NCBI RefSeq assembly: GCF_002234575.2
Contig: NZ_CP022464.2
Coordinates: 3,906,001 to 3,970,000, forward strand
Source of the DNA: Enterocloster bolteae
GTDB taxonomy: Bacteria; Bacillota; Clostridia; Lachnospirales; Lachnospiraceae
Direction: 5' to 3'
Length of the DNA stretch: 64,000 bases
Positions within the stretch are counted from its first letter, which is position 1, and each line of letters opens with the position of its first letter. The notes beneath the pieces are model-generated. The model saw only the letters and a list, made by a program, of their open reading frames with translations. It was not told where the DNA came from and did not search any database. The translations under genes were made by a program, and so were the position numbers. Shown piece after piece: positions 1 to 7,821 of the stretch.

Positions 1-738
1 TACCCTTCTGGCCGTGTCCCTGGAATAATTGAATTCAGGCCCATCCTGCGTCCAGCGGATACCCTCTCCCAGCTGGGCGGCCGACAGTGCGGCAAAATCA
101 TTGAATGCGTTCATACCCAGGAACGGACTGCCCCCGGACCATTCATAATACATGCCCGCCGCCTGAGCCAGACCCTCCCAGGTCTTAAGCATCTCCTTGT
201 CCGCGCCTGTTTCCCCTGCAAATGTCTCCCAATCCGTTTCATTGAGATAGAGAATCTCCGTGGATTTTGCCACCGGAATCATCCGGTGAATGCCGTCTCC
301 TTCCCAGACTCCCTCCTTCAGGAATTCGGACCGGTAAGCATCCAGTTCTTCCTCGGTAAAATAGTCATCCAGATGAACCAGAGGCACGATCCCGTCCAGC
401 CTGTACGCGCTGTCCGGGTAGGATGAAAATATATCCGGCAGCGGGTCTGAGCCTATAACATGGCTGGCGGATGCGTACAGCACATCATCCAGCTCATTGC
501 TGGAGCCGTATCCCACCGGTTCCACTATAATTCCCTGCTCCATACCCACAGTCTCGTTAAATTCCATCACCAGGTCGTCAAAGGCGCCCTTGGCCACCGC
601 GTTATAGGAATGCCAGAGCACTACCACCACGGGTTTTTCATTTTCTTCCTTTTTTCCATCTCCGGCCATACAGCCGCCAAGCCCCAAAGCAGCGGCCATG
701 ACAGCCGCCAGCATAAATACATATAATCTGCGATTCAT
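1..738 (-). CDS. Extracellular solute-binding lipoprotein (sugar ABC importer), 3' end outside window
   Basis: The N-terminal 246 residues are visible and the C-terminus runs off the left edge. The protein starts with a short basic and hydrophobic signal ending in the lipobox LGGC (Cys23), followed by a charged linker and a PVVVVLWHSY strand typical of family 1 extracellular solute-binding proteins. A GGGGAGG ribosome site precedes the ATG at 738. It should be a membrane-anchored substrate receptor of a carbohydrate ABC importer, with the permeases expected beyond the window edge. The substrate cannot be read from the sequence. Assignment to the broad family is fairly sure. Confidence 0.8.
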   Translation of the reverse strand, partial: MNRRLYVFMLAAVMAAALGLGGCMAGDGKKEENEKPVVVVLWHSYNAVAKGAFDDLVMEFNETVGMEQGIIVEPVGYGSSNELDDVLYASASHVIGSDPLPDIFSSYPDSAYRLDGIVPLVHLDDYFTEEELDAYRSEFLKEGVWEGDGIHRMIPVAKSTEILYLNETDWETFAGETGADKEMLKTWEGLAQAAGMYYEWSGGSPFLGMNAFNDFAALSAAQLGEGIRWTQDGPEFNYSRDTARRV

Positions 739-802
739 AATGAATTACCTCCCCGTGCAGTCCCCCCATGGCAGGCACAGATGCCGCCATTCTCCAAACA
801 CG

Positions 803-967
803 TTACATCTTAAGTATAACACGCGGCACGGCCTGCTGTCTATTCTGGATGTATGATAACAGAACCTGAGCCGCCCCTGGTTCCGGGTATATCGGGATTC
901 CCAGCTCTTTAACCTTTGAATCCAGGGTCTTTACCAGCATAGGACCGGAGGCTGATGTTTTATTTTA
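803..967 (-). pseudogene. Possible C-terminal remnant of an acyl-CoA synthetase-like gene
   Basis: The 382 bp between the lipoprotein gene and the DUF378 gene hold no full gene. One minus-strand frame reads about 50 codons from a stop near 967 to TAA at 803. It includes KELGIPIYPEPGAAQVL, which resembles the usual C-terminal GIPVYPSPERA segment of ADP-forming acyl-CoA synthetases. There is no ribosome site and no start at the proper place. It may be a decayed gene end or chance resemblance. Confidence 0.25.
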
Positions 968-1120
968 TTATGGAATTTCTGAATATGCAAGAAAAATATG
1001 GCGGGAATATCCGCAGAAAAGATTGGTCTGAGTCAGAAAGAAAATGGAGAAGGCGAGCGGTATGAAACAGAATCCGCCGAAAGAAAAAGACAGGACCCCC
1101 ATGGCCCTGCCCTGTTCTTT

Positions 1121-1327
1121 TTATGCCTCTCTGCCTGAATGTGAGTAAAATGTAATCAGATACAGGCCACACAATCCCACCAGCGCATAGATTATCCTGG
1201 TTACCCATGAGGCTGTTCCGAAAATCCATGAAACCAGGTTGAAATTAAAGAATCCTACCAGCCCCCAGTTCACTGCCCCAATCAGGGCGATTGTAAGAGC
1301 GGTATAATCCAATGCCTTATTACCCAT
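1121..1327 (-). CDS. DUF378 family small membrane protein
   Basis: This 68-residue protein has two predicted membrane segments (about residues 9-27 and 36-60) separated by a short FNFNLVSWIFG loop. The LIGAVNWGLVGFF stretch is characteristic of the DUF378 family, whose function is unknown. AAGGAGGTAGC lies 5' of the ATG at 1327. It sits alone between unrelated genes, so context gives no hint about its job. Confidence 0.85.
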   Translation of the reverse strand: MGNKALDYTALTIALIGAVNWGLVGFFNFNLVSWIFGTASWVTRIIYALVGLCGLYLITFYSHSGREA

Positions 1328-1485
1328 CGCATGCTACCTCCTTGTCATGAGCATTTTGCGCCTGTTTTCCAGGCACTTATGCAGCTTACTATACGCTGGT
1401 AGTATGTACCGTTTTGTGGAATTCCATACATTTTTTGCTGTTTTTCATGATTGATGTTTCAATCCGATGACGGCGCTTCTGCCGG

Positions 1486-4218
1486 TCAGTCCTGCTTGTC
1501 CTCCGCGGCAGCCTCTTTCATCTGCCGGATTACCTCTTCCGGAAGTATATCATACAGACGGTTCCGTTTAAGACCGGGCTGTTCCAGATATTCTTCCCTC
1601 AGCATACCGTTAACCCGGTCCAGCTCCTCCTTTAGTTCCCTGGCTGAGATAAGACGGCATCCCTGGCCCAGGATGATGACCTGCTCCACTCCGTCGGAGG
1701 TGGCCACGGACACATCGAACCTGCGGGCATTTTCATGGGCGAACTTCTCGATATACTGGTCCGCTGTCTCAGCCTCCTTTGTGTAGACCACCTGGATATT
1801 GTGGTATTCAGAAACCTCTGTGGCATGTCCCGTCACCCGGTAGGCGTCAAAAACAACCATAAGACAGCACTTGCGTATGGCCTGATAGTTGCAGAGCAGA
1901 TCCATAAGCCTGCCTCTGGCTCCGTCCATATTGTCCTGTGCCAGCTCCCTCAGCTCCTCCCAGGCAAAAATAATATTATAGCCGTCCACCAGAAGATATT
2001 CCTGTCTGGCCTCCTGCTTCTGGTAGGTACGGGTCACCGGGCCGCTGTAGGCTGCAGCACTCCTGCTTCCCCTGCTCTTGCCTGGATATCCTTTGCGCGC
2101 TGACTTATCCCGGCTGTTGGCATAAAAGGTGCGCTCCAGTATCGCGTCAATTTCATCCGTACCCAGCCATACCTCTGAGGATTCTTCCTGTCCGGCAGAG
2201 GATTGCCCCGGATGCCTGCCGGAAAAAGGATTCCTCTCACCCTCCATCTCCTCCCCATCAGGGGATTCTATTACAAGACCGCTGTCCACATGCATGTATT
2301 CCTTCACCTGGTCCCAGCTTACCACAAATCCGGCCCCATGGGCGCAGAACACGGATCCCGTGGGATTTTCCGTATCTCTCTCCGGGTCATAGCCGGTCTG
2401 CCCGATAATTTCCCGGCTGTTATGACAGGGCTCGTATCCTTTCAGCGCACATGCCAGCCTTCCCTGTCCCCTGGTATAGGACATAACCTCTGCCTGATAC
2501 CCCCGCATGGCGGCGACCGGAGCCTGTCCCGTGAGGACGGCCTGTCCCTGCCTGTTTTCCTCGATAACGCAGGTCCCGCACCGCTTTTCAATATCGGTCA
2601 TGGCGCGCCCAATGGACGCCTCCGGCACTTCCAGGCGGAAGGTATACCACGGTTCCAAAAGAATGCAGGAGGCCTCCATAAGCCCCTGGCGCAGGGCCCG
2701 GTAGGTAGCCTGCCTGAAATCTCCGCCCTCCGTGTGCTTGTTATGAGCCCTGCCCGCCACAAGGGTGATCTTCATATCTGTTATGGCTGCCCCGGTCAGA
2801 ACCCCCCGGTGTACCTTCTCTTCCAGGTGGGTCAGCACCAGGCGCTGCCAGTTCCTGTCCAGGTCATCCTCGCTGCATCTTGTCTCAAACTGGAGTCCGC
2901 TTCCCCGCTCTCCCGGTTCCATAAGAAGATGGACCTCCGCATAATGGCGAAGGGGCTCAAAATGACCCACACCCTCCACGGCGCCAGCGATTGTCTCTTT
3001 ATACACGATGTTTCCTGTGCCAAATTCAACCTGTATGCCGAAACGCTCTTCAATCAGGCTCTTTAACACCTCAATCTGCACTTCTCCCATCAGCTGCATG
3101 GATATCTCTTTCAGTTCCTCATTCCATACTACCCGCAGCAGGGGATCTTCCTCCTCCAGCTGGCGGAACTTTGGCAGCATCACAGCCCCGTCGCAGCCCT
3201 CCGGCAGTTTTACCTGGTAATTGAGCACCGGCTCCAGCACCGGAACCATGGAATCCTGCCCGGCTCCCAGTCCCTGCCCAGGATAGGTCCTGGTAAGGCC
3301 GGAAACAGCGCAGATGGTTCCGGCCTCAGCCTCAGCCACTGTCTCATACCGGTCCCCGGAATATACGCGGATCTGGTTTACCTTTTCCTGCCATGTCTCG
3401 GATGGCTTTTCGGTATTTCCGCCGGATATAATTCCCTTTACCTTAAGGCTTCCGCCTGTAATCTTTAAGTGGGTCAGGCGGTTTCCCTGGTCATCCCTGG
3501 AAATCTTGTACACCTTTGCCTCGAATTCCTGCGGATATTCCGGCGCCAGGGCCCATTTACGGATTCCACCTAACAGCTCCTCCACCCCGGTAAGTTTAAG
3601 GGCAGAGCCAAAAAAACATGGAAAAAGCCGGCGTTCCTTAATCAGACGGCGTATCTCATCATCATCCACATCCCCTGTCTCCAGATATCGCTCCAGCAGC
3701 TTCTCGTCACACATGGCAGCGTGTTCCGTGAATTCTTCTGTCCCCGCACCGGCAAAATCCGCACATCCGTCGTCCAGACGCTTCTGCAGCTCCCTCATTC
3801 GCTGTTCCCGGTCCGTACCGGGCTGGTCCATTTTATTGACAAAAAGGAAAACAGGTATCCTGTATTTTGCCAGCAGACGCCATAAGGTTATGGTATGGCT
3901 TTGTACTCCGTCCGCGCCGCTTATGACCAGCACCGCATAATCCAGCACCTGGAGCGTTCTCTCCATTTCCGCGGAAAAATCCACATGGCCCGGCGTATCT
4001 AACAGCGTCATGGGCATTCCCTCCCACGTCAGAGCTGCCTGCTTTGAGAAAATAGTGATGCCCCTGGCTCTCTCAAGGGCATAGGTATCTAAAAATGCAT
4101 CCCTGTTGTCCACTCTTCCCATCTTGCGTATGCTTCCTGCCAGATACAGAAGCGCCTCCGATAATGTAGTTTTTCCGGCATCCACATGGGCCAGAATACC
4201 AAGTACTATTGATTTCAT
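1486..4218 (-). CDS. TetM/EF-G-like ribosomal GTPase fused to a NYN (YacP/Rae1-like) endonuclease domain
   Basis: A 910-residue protein. The N-terminal part (about 1-660) is an EF-G paralogue of the TetM/TetO ribosomal-protection class: G1 AHVDAGKTT (10-18), RGITI switch I, DTPGHVDF switch II and NKMD are all intact, so it should bind and hydrolyse GTP on the ribosome. A low-complexity linker leads to a C-terminal NYN domain from about residue 738, with the acidic positions of the YacP/Rae1 family visible (LVDGYN, VVFDAY, ETADQYIE, ATSDG). Rae1 is a ribosome-associated mRNA endonuclease acting near the A site. The start at 4218 is chosen because the protein then begins like TetM and GGAAGAG lies 9 nt upstream. 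An ATG at 4257 overlaps the previous stop but lacks a site. Standard TetM proteins (about 640 aa) lack the C-terminal 250 residues. A role in translation stress is inferred. Tetracycline resistance is unproven. Confidence 0.85.
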   Translation of the reverse strand: MKSIVLGILAHVDAGKTTLSEALLYLAGSIRKMGRVDNRDAFLDTYALERARGITIFSKQAALTWEGMPMTLLDTPGHVDFSAEMERTLQVLDYAVLVISGADGVQSHTITLWRLLAKYRIPVFLFVNKMDQPGTDREQRMRELQKRLDDGCADFAGAGTEEFTEHAAMCDEKLLERYLETGDVDDDEIRRLIKERRLFPCFFGSALKLTGVEELLGGIRKWALAPEYPQEFEAKVYKISRDDQGNRLTHLKITGGSLKVKGIISGGNTEKPSETWQEKVNQIRVYSGDRYETVAEAEAGTICAVSGLTRTYPGQGLGAGQDSMVPVLEPVLNYQVKLPEGCDGAVMLPKFRQLEEEDPLLRVVWNEELKEISMQLMGEVQIEVLKSLIEERFGIQVEFGTGNIVYKETIAGAVEGVGHFEPLRHYAEVHLLMEPGERGSGLQFETRCSEDDLDRNWQRLVLTHLEEKVHRGVLTGAAITDMKITLVAGRAHNKHTEGGDFRQATYRALRQGLMEASCILLEPWYTFRLEVPEASIGRAMTDIEKRCGTCVIEENRQGQAVLTGQAPVAAMRGYQAEVMSYTRGQGRLACALKGYEPCHNSREIIGQTGYDPERDTENPTGSVFCAHGAGFVVSWDQVKEYMHVDSGLVIESPDGEEMEGERNPFSGRHPGQSSAGQEESSEVWLGTDEIDAILERTFYANSRDKSARKGYPGKSRGSRSAAAYSGPVTRTYQKQEARQEYLLVDGYNIIFAWEELRELAQDNMDGARGRLMDLLCNYQAIRKCCLMVVFDAYRVTGHATEVSEYHNIQVVYTKEAETADQYIEKFAHENARRFDVSVATSDGVEQVIILGQGCRLISARELKEELDRVNGMLREEYLEQPGLKRNRLYDILPEEVIRQMKEAAAEDKQD

Positions 4219-4250
4219 ATCCTGTCTCTCTTCCTGCTGTCTTATGTCCC

Positions 4251-6263
4251 TTAACATGGCTTTACATCCACCGTATTGTCGTTAAGAGTGGTGGCTGCTC
4301 CTATATCGGACAGCCGTTCATGGTGGAGGGCATTGACCAGAAGCCCGTCCTTTGTAAAGGTCCTGTCGTAAACGCCCTCGGCCGCGGCCGTTCCTTCCGC
4401 CACCAGAGGCGTGATTTTCGCGGTAAACTCCACCTCTGCCAGATCATTAAAGGCTGTAACAAGACTGCCGTCCCCGATGTTTCTTGCTGCCGCATCTTCT
4501 GGATGGAGCATCAGCGCCATAGGGCCCCGGCCTGACTTTAAATCCTCCCTGTCCATAAAGACTGAATTCAGCGTATATGCGCTGGGCACCGCCACCAGCC
4601 GCAGGGGGTATGTTCCCCCGTGGCATTTAACATACCGGGGCATGGACTCCTCCATGTTTTCATTATAAATCATCATTTTACCGGAAGGCGTCCTGAATCT
4701 TCCATGGTCTGCAAAGGCTGTGGATACAGCTCCCCCCTCCCTTAATATACGCCATTCCTCTTCTGAGATACAGGATAGCCCCTCCATGGGATGGGCCAGA
4801 AGCTCCTCAAACATCTCTTCCTCTGTCTTCTTAAAATATGCCTCCTCATATCCCATGGCCTGAGCCAGCAGGCAGAAGGTGTTCCAATTGCTCTTACTCT
4901 GTCCGGCCGGCTCGATGATTTTCCTGGCTGTCCCAAAGGTACAGTATCCGTACGCTGTATACACATCAGTCTGTTCCACGGAAAAGGCGGCGGGCAGAAG
5001 GATGTCCGCATACATGGCCGTATCTGTCATGAACCGCTCATGGACCACCGTAAATAAATCTGGGCGCAATAGTCCCTCCATGATTCCCTTCTGACAGCAG
5101 ACAGAGGCCACCGGATTGCCTCCGTAGACATAGAAGCTGCGTATGGGCTTCTCTCCCCTGTTCCCTGTAAGGGCGGAGGCAATCTCATTGATGTTCACCC
5201 TGCGTCCCGGTTTCTTCCTGAAATCCGGCCTGGTGACCAGCCGGTTGTCCACATAGGGACCAGCCCCCGGATTACAGCCGCACAAGCCGCCTCCGGGACG
5301 CCCCCAGGCTCCTGTATAAGCGGACAAAATGGTGATAAGGCGCGTGGTCATTCCACCGTTGCCATAGCGGGAGGGACCGCTTCCCAGAATGATGGCCGGA
5401 GCCGCAGCTGAGGCGTATTCCTTTGCCAGGTCCGCAATTACCTCTGCGGGGATGCCTGTCTCCTTTTCCGCCCAGGCAGGGGTGTATGGGGAAAGAGTCT
5501 TTCTGAACGCCTCATATCCTTCTGTCTGATGGGCGAGGAAATCCCTGTCCGCCAGGTTTTCTTCCTCCATCACATGCATCATGGCCAATGCCAGGGCGCC
5601 GTCCGTGCCCGGACGAATCAGAATGGTCTGGTCGCAGTATACATCCATATCTGCCGCGCAGGATTCTATGAGCACCACCCGTTTTCCTTGACTGCGCGCC
5701 CGGATCAGTGCCGGCATGGACTGAAGCCTGGTGGCCTTCATATTGCTTCCCCACACCAGGTAAAAGCTGCTGTCCGAAAGCTCCCTAGGATCCAGACAGC
5801 CTGTCTGCCCCATGACCGCCTCATAGCCTGCTCCCTTTGCGGAAGAACACAGTGTCCTGACCATGTCACAGGCACCCATCCGGTTGAAAAAGGCATCCCC
5901 GCATTTGCGCTGCAGGACGCTCATGACCCCTGAGTAATACATGGGCAGGATAGCATCAGCCCCGTCTTCTTCCAGAATACGGTTCCACCTGCCTGCAATC
6001 TCCTTTACCGCCGCATCCCAGGTTATGGGTTCAAATTCCCCCTCTCCCTTGGCGCCCACCCGCTTCATGGGTGTAAGAATCCGCTCAGATGAATGGATGG
6101 ACTGCTCATAGCGCTGCATCTTCCTGCATATCAGCCCCTTTGCAGCCGGATGGTCCGGGTCGCCTTTCACACTCAAAATCCGGGTTCCGTCTGTTTCTGC
6201 CAAAAGTCCGCAGGATGTGGGACAGTCGTAGGGACAGATTGTTTTTCTTATATATGATGCCAT
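4251..6263 (-). CDS. Molybdopterin-dependent oxidoreductase (formate dehydrogenase/DMSO reductase superfamily), catalytic subunit
   Basis: A 670-residue protein beginning with an iron-sulfur motif (CPYDCPTSCG followed by CRKM about 29 residues on), as in members that hold one 4Fe-4S cluster before the bis-MGD cofactor. The molybdopterin-binding core (LVWGSN, LIESCAADMD, LGSGPSRYGNGG) and the C-terminal dinucleotide-binding domain (residues ~560-670) follow. There is no Tat or Sec signal, so it is cytoplasmic. No electron-transfer or membrane subunit is encoded beside it, so its electron partner and substrate are unknown. It has its own promoter and a structured 5' leader (6287-6392). GGGAG lies before the ATG. 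Confidence 0.85.
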   Translation of the reverse strand: MASYIRKTICPYDCPTSCGLLAETDGTRILSVKGDPDHPAAKGLICRKMQRYEQSIHSSERILTPMKRVGAKGEGEFEPITWDAAVKEIAGRWNRILEEDGADAILPMYYSGVMSVLQRKCGDAFFNRMGACDMVRTLCSSAKGAGYEAVMGQTGCLDPRELSDSSFYLVWGSNMKATRLQSMPALIRARSQGKRVVLIESCAADMDVYCDQTILIRPGTDGALALAMMHVMEEENLADRDFLAHQTEGYEAFRKTLSPYTPAWAEKETGIPAEVIADLAKEYASAAAPAIILGSGPSRYGNGGMTTRLITILSAYTGAWGRPGGGLCGCNPGAGPYVDNRLVTRPDFRKKPGRRVNINEIASALTGNRGEKPIRSFYVYGGNPVASVCCQKGIMEGLLRPDLFTVVHERFMTDTAMYADILLPAAFSVEQTDVYTAYGYCTFGTARKIIEPAGQSKSNWNTFCLLAQAMGYEEAYFKKTEEEMFEELLAHPMEGLSCISEEEWRILREGGAVSTAFADHGRFRTPSGKMMIYNENMEESMPRYVKCHGGTYPLRLVAVPSAYTLNSVFMDREDLKSGRGPMALMLHPEDAAARNIGDGSLVTAFNDLAEVEFTAKITPLVAEGTAAAEGVYDRTFTKDGLLVNALHHERLSDIGAATTLNDNTVDVKPC

Positions 6264-6286
6264 CTTTTGTCACTCCCTCTATTACC

Positions 6287-6392
6287 GCGCCCGGGGCATC
6301 ATCCGGCCTGGCAGATTGCGGTCTGGTATGGACCGGCACAATCCGCCGGACCCTGCATGGTCCGGGCCTATTACTGCCTGAATTCCGGGCGC
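6287..6392 (-). promoter_or_regulatory. Structured mRNA leader (candidate riboswitch) of the molybdopterin oxidoreductase
   Basis: The transcript region folds into a nested junction. GCGCCCGG (6385-6392) pairs perfectly with CCGGGCGC (6287-6294), and GGCAG (6374-6378) pairs with CTGCC (6310-6314). Inside lie two hairpins: CCGGACC/GGTCCGG with a 6-nt loop (6346-6365), and GATTG..CGGTC/GACCG..CAATC (6314-6343). The structure starts within about 10 nt of the predicted transcript start and ends about 10 nt before the ribosome site. A Moco/Tuco riboswitch is an obvious candidate given the enzyme, but I do not recognise the conserved bases of that motif. Confidence 0.5.
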
Positions 6393-6407
6393 TGTTATCT
6401 GATATTA

Positions 6408-6436
6408 AGTATAGCCAGCAATCGCTTTTCCGTCAA
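6408..6436 (-). promoter_or_regulatory. Promoter of the molybdopterin oxidoreductase gene
   Basis: TTGACG (6431-6436) and TATACT (6408-6413) are separated by exactly 17 bp, a near-consensus sigma-A promoter. Transcription would begin near 6401, immediately before the structured leader. Confidence 0.65.
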
Positions 6437-6437
6437 A

Positions 6438-7382
6438 CTAATTTTCCTTCCCCTCCAGGCCTGTGCTGCCTTCGGGACTCACCTGTACCGAACAGTGTTT
6501 GACCTGCGGGAATCTTGCTTCGATGGTATCGTGGACTTCCTTTGCAATTGTGAATGCCTGCTCCAGCATAAGGCTTTTGTCTGCTTCAATCTCCAGGTCA
6601 ACATATATCCTGGAACCGAAAAGCCTTGTTTTCATGGAGCCCACACGTTCCACTCCCCGTGTATCTAACGCCGCCTGCTCTATGGATCTGACGGTCTCCT
6701 CGTCACACGCCTTATCCACCATCTTATCCATGGAATCCCTGAACACATCCAGGGCTGCCTTTACTATGAATATACAGATGACGAAGCTGGCCAACGGGTC
6801 CATGACCGGCACTCCCATTCTGGCGCCCAGAATACCGATAAAAGCGCCCACTGAGGACAGCGCGTCGCTGCGGTGATGCCATGCGTCCGCCATCAGTGCA
6901 CCTGATTTTAATTTTCTGGCCGCAGCCCTGGTATACCAGAACATCCATTCCTTAACCACAATGGATATAACCGCGGCCCCCAAAGCCAGCATTCCAGGAA
7001 CATTCCTGCTCCCTTCCGGTCCCGAACCAATGGTTTCCACCGCGCTCACCCCAATGGCGATTCCTGTGGCAAACAGTACGGCTGACAGTAACAGAGCCGC
7101 CACGCATTCCATCCGCTCATGGCCATAGGGATGTTCCTTATCTGACTTTCTGGAAGCCATGGTAATTCCTGCCATGACAATCAGCGTGCTGAACACATCC
7201 GAGGCAGAATGGACCCCATCCGATATCATGGCGCCGGAATGGGCCAGGATACCCGCACCTACCTTGAATACGGAGAGTACTACGTTGATGGCAATGCTGA
7301 CACAGGATACCCGCATGGCCAGCCCCGCACCATGACTTCTTATCTTTTTCCCTGAAACCTTCTGCTCATTACCTTCTCCCAT
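6438..7382 (-). CDS. Cation diffusion facilitator (CDF) family metal exporter
   Basis: A 314-residue membrane protein with about six transmembrane segments and a cytoplasmic C-terminal domain. The two metal-site motifs of CDF transporters are present: SDGVHSASD in TM2 and ADAWHHRSD in TM5 (HxxxD pairs). The start at 7382 is preceded by GGGAGGA at 8 nt. Longer in-frame starts would run through the riboswitch. CDF proteins export divalent metals in exchange for protons. The NiCo riboswitch in the leader says the physiological substrates here are probably Ni2+/Co2+, possibly with other divalent metals. Confidence 0.92.
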   Translation of the reverse strand: MGEGNEQKVSGKKIRSHGAGLAMRVSCVSIAINVVLSVFKVGAGILAHSGAMISDGVHSASDVFSTLIVMAGITMASRKSDKEHPYGHERMECVAALLLSAVLFATGIAIGVSAVETIGSGPEGSRNVPGMLALGAAVISIVVKEWMFWYTRAAARKLKSGALMADAWHHRSDALSSVGAFIGILGARMGVPVMDPLASFVICIFIVKAALDVFRDSMDKMVDKACDEETVRSIEQAALDTRGVERVGSMKTRLFGSRIYVDLEIEADKSLMLEQAFTIAKEVHDTIEARFPQVKHCSVQVSPEGSTGLEGKEN

Positions 7383-7440
7383 CTGTGATTTCCTCCCATA
7401 TATATGACAACCACCTAATCTGACATCCTGCCCCCAAAAC

Positions 7441-7553
7441 ATAAAAAACGCCTGGGGGCAATGTAAGTAAACCACTGTCCCACAGACGCTTCTGTCTGCT
7501 GCCGCCGCCCGCGGCCCGGCTCCCAAGGCAGTAAACGCCTTTGGCCTGCTCAG
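7441..7553 (-). promoter_or_regulatory. NiCo (czcD) riboswitch with transcription terminator
   Basis: The minus strand carries the NiCo aptamer blocks in order: CTGAGCAGGC (from 7553), GAGCCGGGC, GGCAGCAGA and TCTGTGGGACAG (to ~7475). The 3' strand of the last helix, GCGTCTGTGGG (7479-7489), can instead pair over 10 of 11 positions with CCCCCAGGCGT (7448-7458), which is followed by a U-run (7441-7447). That makes a terminator mutually exclusive with the metal-bound aptamer, so metal binding should switch the exporter on, as known for this class. A shorter hairpin TGCCCCC/GGGGGCA (7429-7460) is also possible. Recognition is from memory of the published class. Confidence 0.85.
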
Positions 7554-7703
7554 TTTGTACTGTAGATTAGATATGCAGCGCAAAGAGTGTCTTTCTGCAG
7601 ACTGATATGAAAGTCTGTTACTGATAGGATATGAGGAACGTTTCTGTTTGGTGCGGTAATGATTGTAAATTTATCCAAATCAGGCCGTGATAAACGGATG
7701 AAA

Positions 7704-7769
7704 AAAACAGCCGTATCCGCAGAAGGGAACATATCAGTGCCCCTGAAGCTCTGCCCATATGGCTGTTTT
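7704..7769 (-). terminator. Rho-independent terminator after ddh
   Basis: On the minus strand AAAACAGCC (7769-7761) pairs with GGCTGTTTT (7712-7704), followed by further T residues (7703-7701). It lies about 50 bp after the ddh stop codon. The loop is long and internally structured. Confidence 0.65.
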
Positions 7770-7821
7770 CCATTATCTAAATTTCCTGCATGAAGTTTTC
7801 AAACGTAATTAAAAGCAAAAT

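Noticed and set aside
2203..3066. 287-codon plus-strand frame opposite the GTPase-NYN gene
   Set aside because: The minus-strand protein is continuous and fully motif-supported here.
1486..4218. Calling the GTPase fusion a tetracycline-resistance gene
   Set aside because: It resembles TetM in the N-terminal part only, carries an extra nuclease domain and lies in ordinary chromosomal context without mobile elements; resistance cannot be claimed from sequence.
4721..4728. TGGATACA inside the molybdopterin oxidoreductase gene, and similar copies at 54599 and 61249
   Set aside because: These lie within coding sequence away from promoters; an 8-mer is expected a few times by chance in 64 kb on two strands.
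6438..7583. 381-codon version of the CDF exporter starting at 7583
   Set aside because: The first 67 codons run through the NiCo riboswitch and terminator; GGGAGGA before ATG 7382 and family length support the shorter form.
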